Virus record (IMG/VR): IMGVR_UViG_3300030103_003891
Span: 1-20,634 of that record
Reading direction: 5' to 3' (one strand)
Source: a virus
DNA length: 20,634 bases
In this document: piece after piece, positions 1 to 4,849 of the stretch
Position numbering within the stretch: the first letter of the stretch is position 1
How the letters are laid out: every line of letters begins with the position of its first letter
Translations under genes and position numbers: made by a program
The notes under the pieces: model-generated
Databases searched by the model: none
Seen by the model: the letters and a program-made list of their open reading frames with translations, nothing else
Told to the model about the DNA's origin: nothing

Positions 1-168
1 ACCGCAGCTGTAGGCGTTGCCGCCGGTCTTGGAACTCCGCTGCTGCTTAAGGCTGTGAAACCGGCTGTGAAGCAGGCTGCGAAAAAGATTCAAAAGTTGT
101 TGGGTCGAAAGGCTCCACTTTTAAGCGTGTTCCAGCGGAGGCAGGCGCAACGGGCGGCGCGGAAATAG
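1..168 (+). CDS. C-terminal end of a basic, alanine/lysine-rich protein (partial)
   Basis: The frame is open from base 1 and ends at a TAG at 166-168, giving the last 55 residues of a protein whose start lies outside the window. The visible part opens with a hydrophobic Ala/Val/Gly/Leu stretch and continues into a strongly basic helix-like tail with many Lys and Arg, ending in RRQAQRAARK. Short hydrophobic-plus-basic tails of this kind occur in small phage structural or membrane-associated proteins, but I cannot name the family. It converges on the minus-strand gene ending at 47, and the two overlap by 122 bases with no terminator between them. The composition looks coding (Lys/Ala periodicity, no interruption), but the fragment is too short for a functional call. 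Confidence 0.55.
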   Translation, partial: TAAVGVAAGLGTPLLLKAVKPAVKQAAKKIQKLLGRKAPLLSVFQRRQAQRAARK

Positions 169-802
169 CGTGTCTATGTGGCAAGACTTGCCCAGGCTTT
201 GGCTTGATCATCACGTCAGCGCAGACAGCAAAGTAAGGCGACTTGGGATGAAACTCGATGCCTTTCAGCTTGAGTTCGCCGCAGTTCTTGAGCCTGGCGA
301 TTTCATACTCAAGCCGCTTTGTTTCTACGACTTGCCGATGCAGACGGATGTTGGCATCAACCATCGCTTTGCAGCGTTCCTGAAGGCCACCATCTAGAGG
401 AATTGTTGCCTGGATCGACAAACCACCTGACCAGTTGTGAGTGTCTTTTTGACCTGTCCTTGTGGGCATTGTGTAGAGGACTCGTCCAGGATTGTCGAGT
501 ACCCCATCCTCATCAAGATCAGAAAGGTCATATACGGGATCAGGAAAGTAATCCACATACGGAAGTTGCCAGCTTTTTGATCTGTTGACATAGGGCGTGA
601 CGGTAAGGGTTGGGCCTTGGCACTGAATGCCGTTGCCATAGGTGTTTTGGAACGCTGCGCTGGGCGCAATCATTACCGCTTGATTGGTGACGCTGCCAGA
701 GCTGGTTGCAGTTGGAGCGGCAGTGGCAGAGACGCCACCGATTGTTTCAGCGTTAGCTGGTGACGCTAGGACTACTGCGAGAAGGTAGAAATAGTGTCTG
801 TA
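47..802 (-). CDS. Secreted cyanophage-type protein of unknown function; start codon not identifiable
   Basis: The reading frame ends at the TAA at 47-49. The convincing part begins near 800 with a signal-peptide-like segment (FYLLAVVLASPANA, then ETIGG), implying cleavage after Ala-Asn-Ala. The mature part has a TNQAVMIAPS region, a conserved-looking CQGPTLTVTPYV segment, an acidic DLDEDGVLDNPG loop resembling a calcium-binding motif, SIQATIPLDGGLQE, a helical stretch and paired cysteines (LKNCGEL, FAVCADV). I remember similar proteins from cyanophage genomes, following two other exported proteins as here; that is memory, not a search. No ATG, GTG or TTG exists in frame between 943 and the signal peptide. 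An ATG at 943 would add about 47 residues that are only the shadow of the upstream gene. The first internal ATG (673) would remove the signal peptide. Sequence error, frameshifting or an unusual start are all possible. Confidence 0.65.
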   Translation of the reverse strand, partial: YRHYFYLLAVVLASPANAETIGGVSATAAPTATSSGSVTNQAVMIAPSAAFQNTYGNGIQCQGPTLTVTPYVNRSKSWQLPYVDYFPDPVYDLSDLDEDGVLDNPGRVLYTMPTRTGQKDTHNWSGGLSIQATIPLDGGLQERCKAMVDANIRLHRQVVETKRLEYEIARLKNCGELKLKGIEFHPKSPYFAVCADVMIKPKPGQVLPHRHAISAPPVAPASAGTRLKVEPFDPTTFESFSQPASQPVSQP

Positions 803-1197
803 ATTTGCTCGATTTCGGTGACGCGCTGGATGGTGGTCACATTGCTGAGTCCTGGCCCTGAATAGGTCTCCACCAGCTGGAACGCACCACCGGGATTGGT
901 GATCTTCCAGCTTGGCTTGTTGTTGACGTCTAGGGCTGACCATCCATTTACTGTTGTTGTGCCTGGCGTAAGGCTTGCTCCACCGACGGGTTCAATGTTG
1001 GTGCCACTGACAGAGTATTGCCAGCCTGTGCCGTATGACTCGCTGACAATTGTTTCAGTGACCTTACTGCTTGTTTCTGTGTGGCTGGTCATCGAACCAG
1101 TTGAAAAATTGGGCACTACTGGAACGGATTGTGCTGGCTGGGCAAAAGCAAACGCTTCGCCTATTAGTCCGCACAACAGCAAAAGCAGAACACGCAT
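772..1197 (-). CDS. Small secreted protein of unknown function (141 aa)
   Basis: The protein opens with a textbook Sec signal peptide: MR, a run of leucines (LLLLLCGLIG), then an AFA cleavage site near residue 17. The mature part is rich in Ser, Thr, Gly and Val with predicted beta character (TSHTETSSKVTETIV, GTTTVNGWSALDV) and ends in TISTFSQ. No enzyme motif or cysteine pair is visible. Its ATG overlaps the stop of the preceding gene as TGATG (1195-1199), so translation is probably coupled. I recall comparable proteins ending in a similar FSQ motif in cyanophages, always between two other exported proteins, but cannot verify this. A surface, virion-fibre or envelope role is conceivable; none is shown. 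Confidence 0.72.
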   Translation of the reverse strand: MRVLLLLLCGLIGEAFAFAQPAQSVPVVPNFSTGSMTSHTETSSKVTETIVSESYGTGWQYSVSGTNIEPVGGASLTPGTTTVNGWSALDVNNKPSWKITNPGGAFQLVETYSGPGLSNVTTIQRVTEIEQITDTISTFSQ

Positions 1198-1685
1198 CAG
1201 TCGATGGTGAGTTCAGTTACGAACTGGCCGATCGCAAGGGTGTTTGCTCCACCGGCTGTGACCGTAAGTGCGCCTGCTGGTGACACTGTGCCCGCCAAGT
1301 CGCCAGCCGTTCCTGAGGCTGTGGACTGCAGGCTAGAAAAGTTAGGGACAGTGCCTGAAGTGATGGCTGATGTTGGAACGGCGTCACCTTGCGTGTATGA
1401 CTGACTGAAACTAAAAGCGTTACCAGGTGTGTCCTGGGTCACAGAGATTGTGCCTGGAGCGTAAACACCGGATGTGATTGTGCCTGCTGAGATGGTATTT
1501 GCTGTGGTGCCATCTGTGGAATCAACCCCTGAACCACTGATAGAGAACGAACTGCCAATGCGTTCTGCGGTTGTCATCGCACCACCAACCTGGAGCGAGA
1601 CACTGCTTTGGATCTTGTGATTTAGATCAGCATGTGCTGCTGGGCCAAAAGCCAGCAACGTAACCAAAGGCAGGAAGTGCTTCAT
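1197..1685 (-). CDS. Secreted Ser/Thr/Gly-rich beta protein of unknown function (162 aa)
   Basis: A signal peptide is clear: MKHFLPLVTLLAFGPAAHA followed by DLNHK, with an AHA cleavage site at about residue 19. The mature protein is nearly free of Lys and Arg, has no Cys, and is made of short Ser/Thr/Gly/Ala strands (SFSISGSGV, NTISAGTITSGVY, SQSYTQGDAVP, AGTVSPAGALTVTAGG). This suggests an extended beta structure such as a fibre or adhesive surface protein. The ATG at 1685 overlaps the stop of the upstream membrane-protein gene as ATGA, and its own stop overlaps the next start, so the four minus-strand genes form one coupled operon. It resembles a family I remember from T4-like and other cyanophages; the function is unknown to me. 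Confidence 0.75.
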   Translation of the reverse strand: MKHFLPLVTLLAFGPAAHADLNHKIQSSVSLQVGGAMTTAERIGSSFSISGSGVDSTDGTTANTISAGTITSGVYAPGTISVTQDTPGNAFSFSQSYTQGDAVPTSAITSGTVPNFSSLQSTASGTAGDLAGTVSPAGALTVTAGGANTLAIGQFVTELTID

Positions 1686-1945
1686 TTTGGTGACTCCGTT
1701 TGTTCAACTTTAGTCTCTTCTTTTTTCTTTTTTAGCTTGCCAAGAGCAGGCGTGTAAGTTGCTGCAGTTCCGGTCAACAAGGATGCTGGAAAGGTTGGGT
1801 CAACAGACTGCGAAAAGATCCCCAGATAATTAGCTGTCAGGATTCCCATGGACCACAGCAAGATCGTGACGCGGACTGCATCACCTAGCCAAGAGTGATT
1901 TGGCTCCTCTTGCTCTTGCGGTTGCACTTCTTTGGTTTCTGCCAT
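1682..1945 (-). CDS. Small membrane protein, holin candidate (87 aa)
   Basis: From the ATG at 1945 the protein reads MAETKEVQPQEQEEPN, then a hydrophobic segment (VTILLWSMGILTANYLGIF, about residues 25-43), a more weakly hydrophobic stretch (ASLLTGTAATYTPAL), and a very basic end (KLKKKKEE) with a charged tail. The acidic N-terminus, one or two membrane segments and the lysine-rich C-terminus fit a holin-like protein, but the same layout occurs in other small phage membrane proteins. A GTG 51 bases upstream would extend it, but that extension overlaps the divergent gene at 1972 and looks non-coding, so I prefer 1945. It is the first gene of the minus-strand operon; only 26 bases separate it from the divergent plus-strand operon, so the promoters must lie inside the neighbouring genes. 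Confidence 0.68.
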   Translation of the reverse strand: MAETKEVQPQEQEEPNHSWLGDAVRVTILLWSMGILTANYLGIFSQSVDPTFPASLLTGTAATYTPALGKLKKKKEETKVEQTESPK

Positions 1946-1971
1946 GATGTAATCAGTGCTGAGGTCGGGGC

Positions 1972-2223
1972 ATGGTCGAAATCTACGCGGCGGCACTCGG
2001 CTCTGCTGTAACCGTAGCCGGGCTTGCGATATCTGGACTTAGAACGCAAAGCCAGCAGGGCAGAGATTCGCTGGTGCGCTTGACCGTTGCCGTAGATAAC
2101 CTCAGCCGTCAGCTAGACGTGTTGCACACAGATATGAAAAGCGTTGACCAAGAGATCTTCGCCAGGCTTGGGGCGCTTGAGCAGGCGATGGCGAAAGTTG
2201 AGGGCCACGCGAACAGAAACTAG
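1972..2223 (+). CDS. Membrane-anchored coiled-coil protein, spanin- or holin-like topology (83 aa)
   Basis: An N-terminal membrane segment (IYAAALGSAVTVAGLAISGL, residues 4-23) is followed by a long heptad-patterned helix (residues about 30-75, with LVRLTVAVDNLSRQLDVL and LGALEQAMAKVEG). This N-terminal anchor plus coiled coil is the topology of inner-membrane spanin subunits and of some holin-associated proteins. A spanin role is therefore reasonable, but it is inferred from topology only. A GAGG at 1961-1964 precedes the ATG by seven bases. It heads the plus-strand operon that leads to a C39-like peptidase at 2558, which supports a lysis context. Alternatives are a tail-assembly membrane protein or an unrelated small protein. 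Confidence 0.68.
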   Translation: MVEIYAAALGSAVTVAGLAISGLRTQSQQGRDSLVRLTVAVDNLSRQLDVLHTDMKSVDQEIFARLGALEQAMAKVEGHANRN

Positions 2224-2247
2224 ACTTTCAATAGTTGGAGAACTCAA

Positions 2248-2418
2248 ATGTTCTTGATCCTGAAGCCAATCCTTTTTCGGTTTTTGCGGTCTGAGAGTTT
2301 GAAACGGTTGGTCATAGACACCCTCTGGGCATACAGCAAGCGTTCGGACAACAAAATCGACGATGCACTTTGTCGCCTCCTAGAGCAAAACCTGCTGCCA
2401 CCGGTCACTGATAAGTGA
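2248..2418 (+). CDS. Small hypothetical protein (56 aa) in the lysis-like operon
   Basis: The ATG at 2248 has a GGAG eight bases upstream (2236-2239) and the frame runs to a TGA at 2416-2418. The product starts MFLILKPILFRFLRS, a hydrophobic/basic amphipathic segment. It continues with a helical region (LKRLVIDTLWAYSKRSDNKI, DDALCRLLEQNLLPP). The first 15 residues could associate with membrane, though they are short for a full transmembrane helix. I recall short cyanophage proteins starting with a similar MFLILKPIL motif but cannot confirm homology. The TGA overlaps the GTG of the following gene (GTGA), an indication that both are translated together. Confidence 0.65.
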   Translation: MFLILKPILFRFLRSESLKRLVIDTLWAYSKRSDNKIDDALCRLLEQNLLPPVTDK

Positions 2419-2561
2419 TCCGCAAGCGCGTCGTCTTTGCAATCTTCATTGGGGTGCTAACGGTGCTTTCTGGTGTAATGCTGACCAGTGCTGGCTTGAT
2501 CTATTACGCAGGTTTTCTTGATGGCGGCAGAGGTTGTGACGCGGCAGCATTGAGCCAATGA
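2415..2561 (+). CDS. Single-pass membrane micro-protein (48 aa)
   Basis: A GTG at 2415 overlaps the stop of the preceding gene (GTGA). The frame ends at a TGA at 2559-2561, which itself overlaps the ATG of the C39-like peptidase gene (ATGA). The protein begins with a basic IRKRVV, then a long hydrophobic helix (VFAIFIGVLTVLSGVMLTSA, continuing through GLIYYAGF), and a short polar end with one Cys. The basic N-terminus, single membrane helix and coupling on both sides, directly in front of an endolysin-like gene, make it the best holin candidate on this strand. Holins are too variable to call from topology, so this is inference. Confidence 0.62.
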   Translation: MIRKRVVFAIFIGVLTVLSGVMLTSAGLIYYAGFLDGGRGCDAAALSQ

Positions 2562-3295
2562 GTCCTCGCCTAGGGAACCTAATGAGCCTCGCGTTGCTCC
2601 CCTTTTTCTCGTTCTTCAGATCGGACAGCCCGCATCAACTTGCTGCAATTAAGGAACTGGAAGATGCGATGCCTGAAGAATTGTTGGCTGAGGATGCGGC
2701 TTGGTTTGAGTCGTGGAAAGCTAGCGGCATTGCTCAAAAGGCGGTTGTCCCTTATGTTCACCAGCTGGATTTTGACTACAAGGGTCACAGGCGATGTCTA
2801 GACGCATCCGCAGCAATGCTGGCCATTATGTACGGCAAGGTGGTCAACAACGCCGAAGAGTATGGGGAGGTGCGGAAGAGATTTGGCGACACGACCGACG
2901 TGTTAGCCCAAGTGAGGACACTGAGAGAACTTGGGCTCAACGCCGAGTTCAGGAATGACGCAGATGGCGCATTAGTCGAAGCAGAGATTGCCAGCGGTCG
3001 CCCTGTTCTTGTCGGTTGGCTGCACAAGGGCAACATGCTTCGCGGTGAACCGCCTATGTGTGACTCGCGGTCTTGCGGACATTGGAGCGTGATCGTTGGC
3101 TTCGAAGGCACCGAATCAACCGGAGATGCACAGTGGGTTATGCATGACCCGATGGGCGCTCCAGACATTGAGCGTGGTGGACACCCACACCGCTACGGCG
3201 GCAAGAACGTCAGGGTTCCGCGCAGCACCTTTAATCAACGTTGGATGGTTGAGGGTCCAGGCAGTGGCTGGGTGATCCTTGTGGACGACGAATAA
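2558..3295 (+). CDS. C39-like cysteine peptidase, probable endolysin or peptidoglycan hydrolase
   Basis: The core looks like a papain-fold C39-like peptidase. VPYVHQLDF supplies the oxyanion Gln (Q69) before the nucleophile Cys80 in RRCLDASAAMLAIMYG. His175 lies in CGHWSVIVGFE and the third residue is probably Asp197 in VMHDPMG. The N-terminus (LALLPFFSFF) is hydrophobic and could act as a signal or membrane anchor. C39-like domains occur in bacteriocin-leader peptidases and in phage lysins; the three small membrane-type genes just upstream favour a lysis role. The listed ATG overlaps the previous stop (ATGA). A second ATG at 2582 has a better ribosome-binding site (AGGGA five bases ahead) and may be the true start, giving 237 residues. 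Substrate and cleavage site are unknown. Confidence 0.75.
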   Translation: MSPRLGNLMSLALLPFFSFFRSDSPHQLAAIKELEDAMPEELLAEDAAWFESWKASGIAQKAVVPYVHQLDFDYKGHRRCLDASAAMLAIMYGKVVNNAEEYGEVRKRFGDTTDVLAQVRTLRELGLNAEFRNDADGALVEAEIASGRPVLVGWLHKGNMLRGEPPMCDSRSCGHWSVIVGFEGTESTGDAQWVMHDPMGAPDIERGGHPHRYGGKNVRVPRSTFNQRWMVEGPGSGWVILVDDE

Positions 3296-3297
3296 TT

Positions 3298-3351
3298 GGG
3301 GCGCTGCACATGGTTCTCGCGCCATGAGCTAATTAGCAGGCCGGGCGCCCC
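3298..3351 (+). other. Possible folded RNA element between genes (three-way junction)
   Basis: The intergenic stretch after the C39-like gene has an outer seven-base inverted repeat, GGGGCGC (3298-3304) with GCGCCCC (3345-3351). Inside it are a hairpin CATGG/CCATG (3309-3313 with 3322-3326) and a palindrome GCTAATTAGC (3328-3337). Together they could form a small cloverleaf-like or three-way junction. No T-run follows, so it is not an ordinary terminator, and it is too short for a tRNA. It may stabilise or process the transcript. The rest of 3296-3416 shows nothing else. Confidence 0.28.
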
Positions 3352-3416
3352 TGGCAAGCCTGACTGACCCGCCTCATGAAAGGTGGGAGATCCAACGGTA
3401 CACAGAATCTGATCCA

Positions 3417-3686
3417 ATGCCAGTTTCAAAAGAGTTCAAAAGGGCAAACGCTTTGATCGTGCGTTATCGCCACCCGCGTGAAGGCCCTCCGTCCTATCTG
3501 GTGTGGGAGCCAGAAAAAAGCTACATCTGTTTGACACGGGAAGAGCTGCTTAAGGCAGTCCGATGGCCCAAATTCACAAGCACTGGAGCGGCCTTGCGGC
3601 AATGGATCGAAGAGGTTGAGGAGCAGATTCCACCGGAGCCGCACACAACCCAGCTCAAAAAGATTGAGGGCGGGCTGGAGGATTGA
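3417..3686 (+). CDS. Hypothetical protein (89 aa)
   Basis: The ATG at 3417 opens an 89-residue soluble protein with a basic N-terminus (MPVSKEFKRANALIVRYRHP), a central aromatic region (PSYLVWEPEKSYICLTREEL) and a helical C-terminal part (ALRQWIEEVEEQIPPE). The ribosome-binding site is weak. No known motif is visible. The YICLTREELLKAVRWPKF stretch suggests a strand-turn-helix fold. It lies downstream of the peptidase gene, and its TGA overlaps a TTG start of the next gene, so it belongs to the same transcript. It is probably real because it fills the gap between two supported genes in the same direction. Confidence 0.58.
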   Translation: MPVSKEFKRANALIVRYRHPREGPPSYLVWEPEKSYICLTREELLKAVRWPKFTSTGAALRQWIEEVEEQIPPEPHTTQLKKIEGGLED

Positions 3687-3952
3687 ACCTCTATTGGCTG
3701 TGGTCGTATCTCGTCGCGTTTTACAGCACGGTGGTTGTTGGTTGTGCGCAACCTGTTAACTGGGGCAACTGCTGGCCACCGGACTGGCTAATGCACAGCG
3801 TGCATGATTATATGCGTGTAAGAGTTCCTTACTCCGAGGAGCGCAAAGTTCTTGAATCCCTGGAGCAGATCGATGACCTGGGCCGATTGGATGGTGGTAA
3901 AGCAGAATTTGACACAGGAGTTGGCCCTGGAACGTCAAATCCGAAGCATTAG
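3683..3952 (+). CDS. Hypothetical membrane or lipoprotein-like small protein (89 aa)
   Basis: The only in-frame start before the conserved-looking part is a TTG at 3683 overlapping the previous stop (TTGA). A GGAGG lies only one base upstream, which is closer than usual. The product begins with an aromatic hydrophobic segment (LYWLWSYLVAFYSTVVVGCA), where VVGC matches a lipobox with Cys21. It continues with a Trp/Cys-rich motif (NWGNCWPPDWLMHSVHDY) and a polar C-terminus. If lipid-modified it could be the outer partner of a spanin pair with the 1972 product, but this is speculative. The last 60-80 bases overlap the next gene in another frame. Confidence 0.52.
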   Translation: MNLYWLWSYLVAFYSTVVVGCAQPVNWGNCWPPDWLMHSVHDYMRVRVPYSEERKVLESLEQIDDLGRLDGGKAEFDTGVGPGTSNPKH

Positions 3953-4100
3953 CAACGAGGAAGATCTGCACACGCTCCAGCAACTTTGCAGTTCGCTGAC
4001 CAGACAAAATTGGAATTACGCTCAGCTGCTTAAACAAGCAGTGGGAAGGGTTGCAGAACTGGACGCAAAAATAGCTTGCGGCGAATCAACTCATTCGTAG
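3873..4100 (+). CDS. Small helical hypothetical protein (75 aa)
   Basis: I start this gene at the ATG at 3873 (MTWADWMVVKQNLTQELAL). An ATG at 3891 and an upstream one at 3852 are also in frame. The protein is mostly alpha-helical: ALERQIRSISNEEDLHTLQQ, then a segment with LTRQNWNYAQLLKQAVGRVA, then ELDAKIACG. The pattern of a short N-terminal strand, a Glu-Glu-Asp-Leu helix start and a QNW motif resembles small conserved cyanophage proteins that I remember without a function. It overlaps the preceding gene by about 80 bases and the convergent gene by 10 bases (its TAG is at 4098-4100; the opposing stop is at 4091-4093). Confidence 0.55.
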   Translation: MTWADWMVVKQNLTQELALERQIRSISNEEDLHTLQQLCSSLTRQNWNYAQLLKQAVGRVAELDAKIACGESTHS

Positions 4101-4294
4101 GCACTAGCCACAACATCAGCATCAATTGAAAACAACCGCTTGAGTTCAAACTTGGCGGCGTCTGCTCTTTCTTTGCTGCCATAGCTGCAGGCGTCTTCAC
4201 GCTTAGCTGTGACAAACAAACGATGGGACGGTCTTAGGTAAAACGCGGCCAGATAAACAGGCGCGGGGTCGCAGGTTTTAAGAATGTAGCGCAT
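4091..4294 (-). CDS. Hypothetical protein (67 aa), last gene of the replication operon
   Basis: The ATG at 4294 gives MRYILKTCDPAPVYLAAFYL, followed by RPSHRLFVTAKREDACSYGS, a helix (KERADAAKFELKRLF) and DADVVASAYE. The alternating strand/strand/helix pattern suggests a small alpha/beta fold. A TTG at 4306 would add four residues. The start lies 17 bases inside the upstream ribbon-helix-helix gene, in a different frame, so the two are co-transcribed. No catalytic motif is visible; it may be a small regulator or host-directed protein. Its stop overlaps the convergent plus-strand gene by 10 bases. Confidence 0.55.
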   Translation of the reverse strand: MRYILKTCDPAPVYLAAFYLRPSHRLFVTAKREDACSYGSKERADAAKFELKRLFSIDADVVASAYE

Positions 4295-4532
4295 TGCTCT
4301 GCTCAAACTTTTCGCGGCGTTTTTGCTTGGCGGCCTCTTTAGCCTGTGCGTCTTTCTCTGTTGCGTCTACATATAGCTGCTCATAATCTTCAGCAAGCCG
4401 CTCGTAGATCGTAGTGCGCATCCAGCTTGTGGCTTTAACCCCCTTGGCCTTTGCCAGGAACTTGACAAGCTCCGCCTTGTGGGGATCAAGCAAAAGCTGA
4501 AAGTACGTTTTGTTCCCGTGAGGGATAGCCAT
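4278..4532 (-). CDS. Ribbon-helix-helix-like DNA-binding protein (84 aa)
   Basis: Starting at the ATG at 4532, residues 8-50 read as a strand (KTYFQLLLD), a helix (PHKAELVKFLAKAK), a turn with GVKATS, and a second helix (WMRTTIYERLAEDY). This order is typical of CopG/Arc/MetJ-type proteins that bind DNA as dimers through the strand. The rest is a charged helix with many Lys, Glu and Gln. An earlier start exists in the open frame (up to 4721), but that part is Arg/Lys-rich noise overlapping two other genes. It is the second protein of this class in the operon (the other ends at 6815), so autoregulation is plausible. A plus-oriented promoter-like sequence lies right at its start codon. Confidence 0.62.
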   Translation of the reverse strand: MAIPHGNKTYFQLLLDPHKAELVKFLAKAKGVKATSWMRTTIYERLAEDYEQLYVDATEKDAQAKEAAKQKRREKFEQSNALHS

Positions 4533-4557
4533 GGAGTGCGTGTGTGCTACAAGTACC

Positions 4558-4761
4558 CTACCACGTAGCGGGAGAATCGACCGTCTTTTTCCAAGAGTTC
4601 GCTTGAGCCCGCCGCGCTTGAGTGCGCTGGTCCGTACAACCTGCGCGGATTTTGCGGGCACCTTCCAAGAACATTGCGGCCCGCTGAAGATCACCTGTTG
4701 TTGCATTTTGGATCGCGCCATTTAGACGCTCCATCACAATTTGCCTTCCGGTACGCGGCAT
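4558..4761 (-). CDS. Small helical hypothetical protein (67 aa), overlapping its upstream neighbour
   Basis: The ATG at 4761 starts MPRTGRQIVMERLNGAIQ, then a helix-rich region (NATTGDLQRAAMFLEGARKI) and a basic tail. A second ATG at 4734 (MERLNG) has a GGAAGG about ten bases upstream and may be the real start, giving 58 residues. The alanine-patterned helix with TGDLQRAAMFLEGARK looks like protein rather than a frame shadow. The gene overlaps the 52-residue gene (4691-4849) by about 70 bases in another frame, so one of the two could be spurious; both have protein-like content. Function unknown. Confidence 0.42.
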   Translation of the reverse strand: MPRTGRQIVMERLNGAIQNATTGDLQRAAMFLEGARKIRAGCTDQRTQARRAQANSWKKTVDSPATW

Positions 4762-4849
4762 CCATCGCCTCGTGGAGGTTTCGGTGACAGGTTACCGAGC
4801 CCATGCAAGAGCAGAACCAACCTCTGTCGGTGTTGTAAACGCTGACCAT
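4691..4849 (-). CDS. Cysteine-rich micro-protein (52 aa) directly after DNA polymerase
   Basis: The ATG (4847-4849) overlaps the polymerase stop as TAATG, and the frame ends at a TGA (4691-4693). The product starts MVSVYNTDRGWFCSCMGSVT and has five cysteines: Cys13, Cys15 and Cys21 early, Cys38 and Cys49 later, with one His next to Cys21 (CHRNLHEAMDAAYRKA). This spacing could hold a metal ion, but it is not a standard zinc ribbon. Translational coupling to the polymerase is the best evidence that it is expressed. Its 3' half is shared, in another frame, with the 67-residue gene starting at 4761. Function unknown. Confidence 0.5.
   Translation of the reverse strand: MVSVYNTDRGWFCSCMGSVTCHRNLHEAMDAAYRKANCDGASKWRDPKCNNR

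Noticed and set aside
3376-3456. A 26-codon frame from ATG 3376 (MKGGRSNGTQNL)
   Set aside because: It overlaps the start of the 89-residue gene, has no ribosome-binding site and looks like low-complexity noise.
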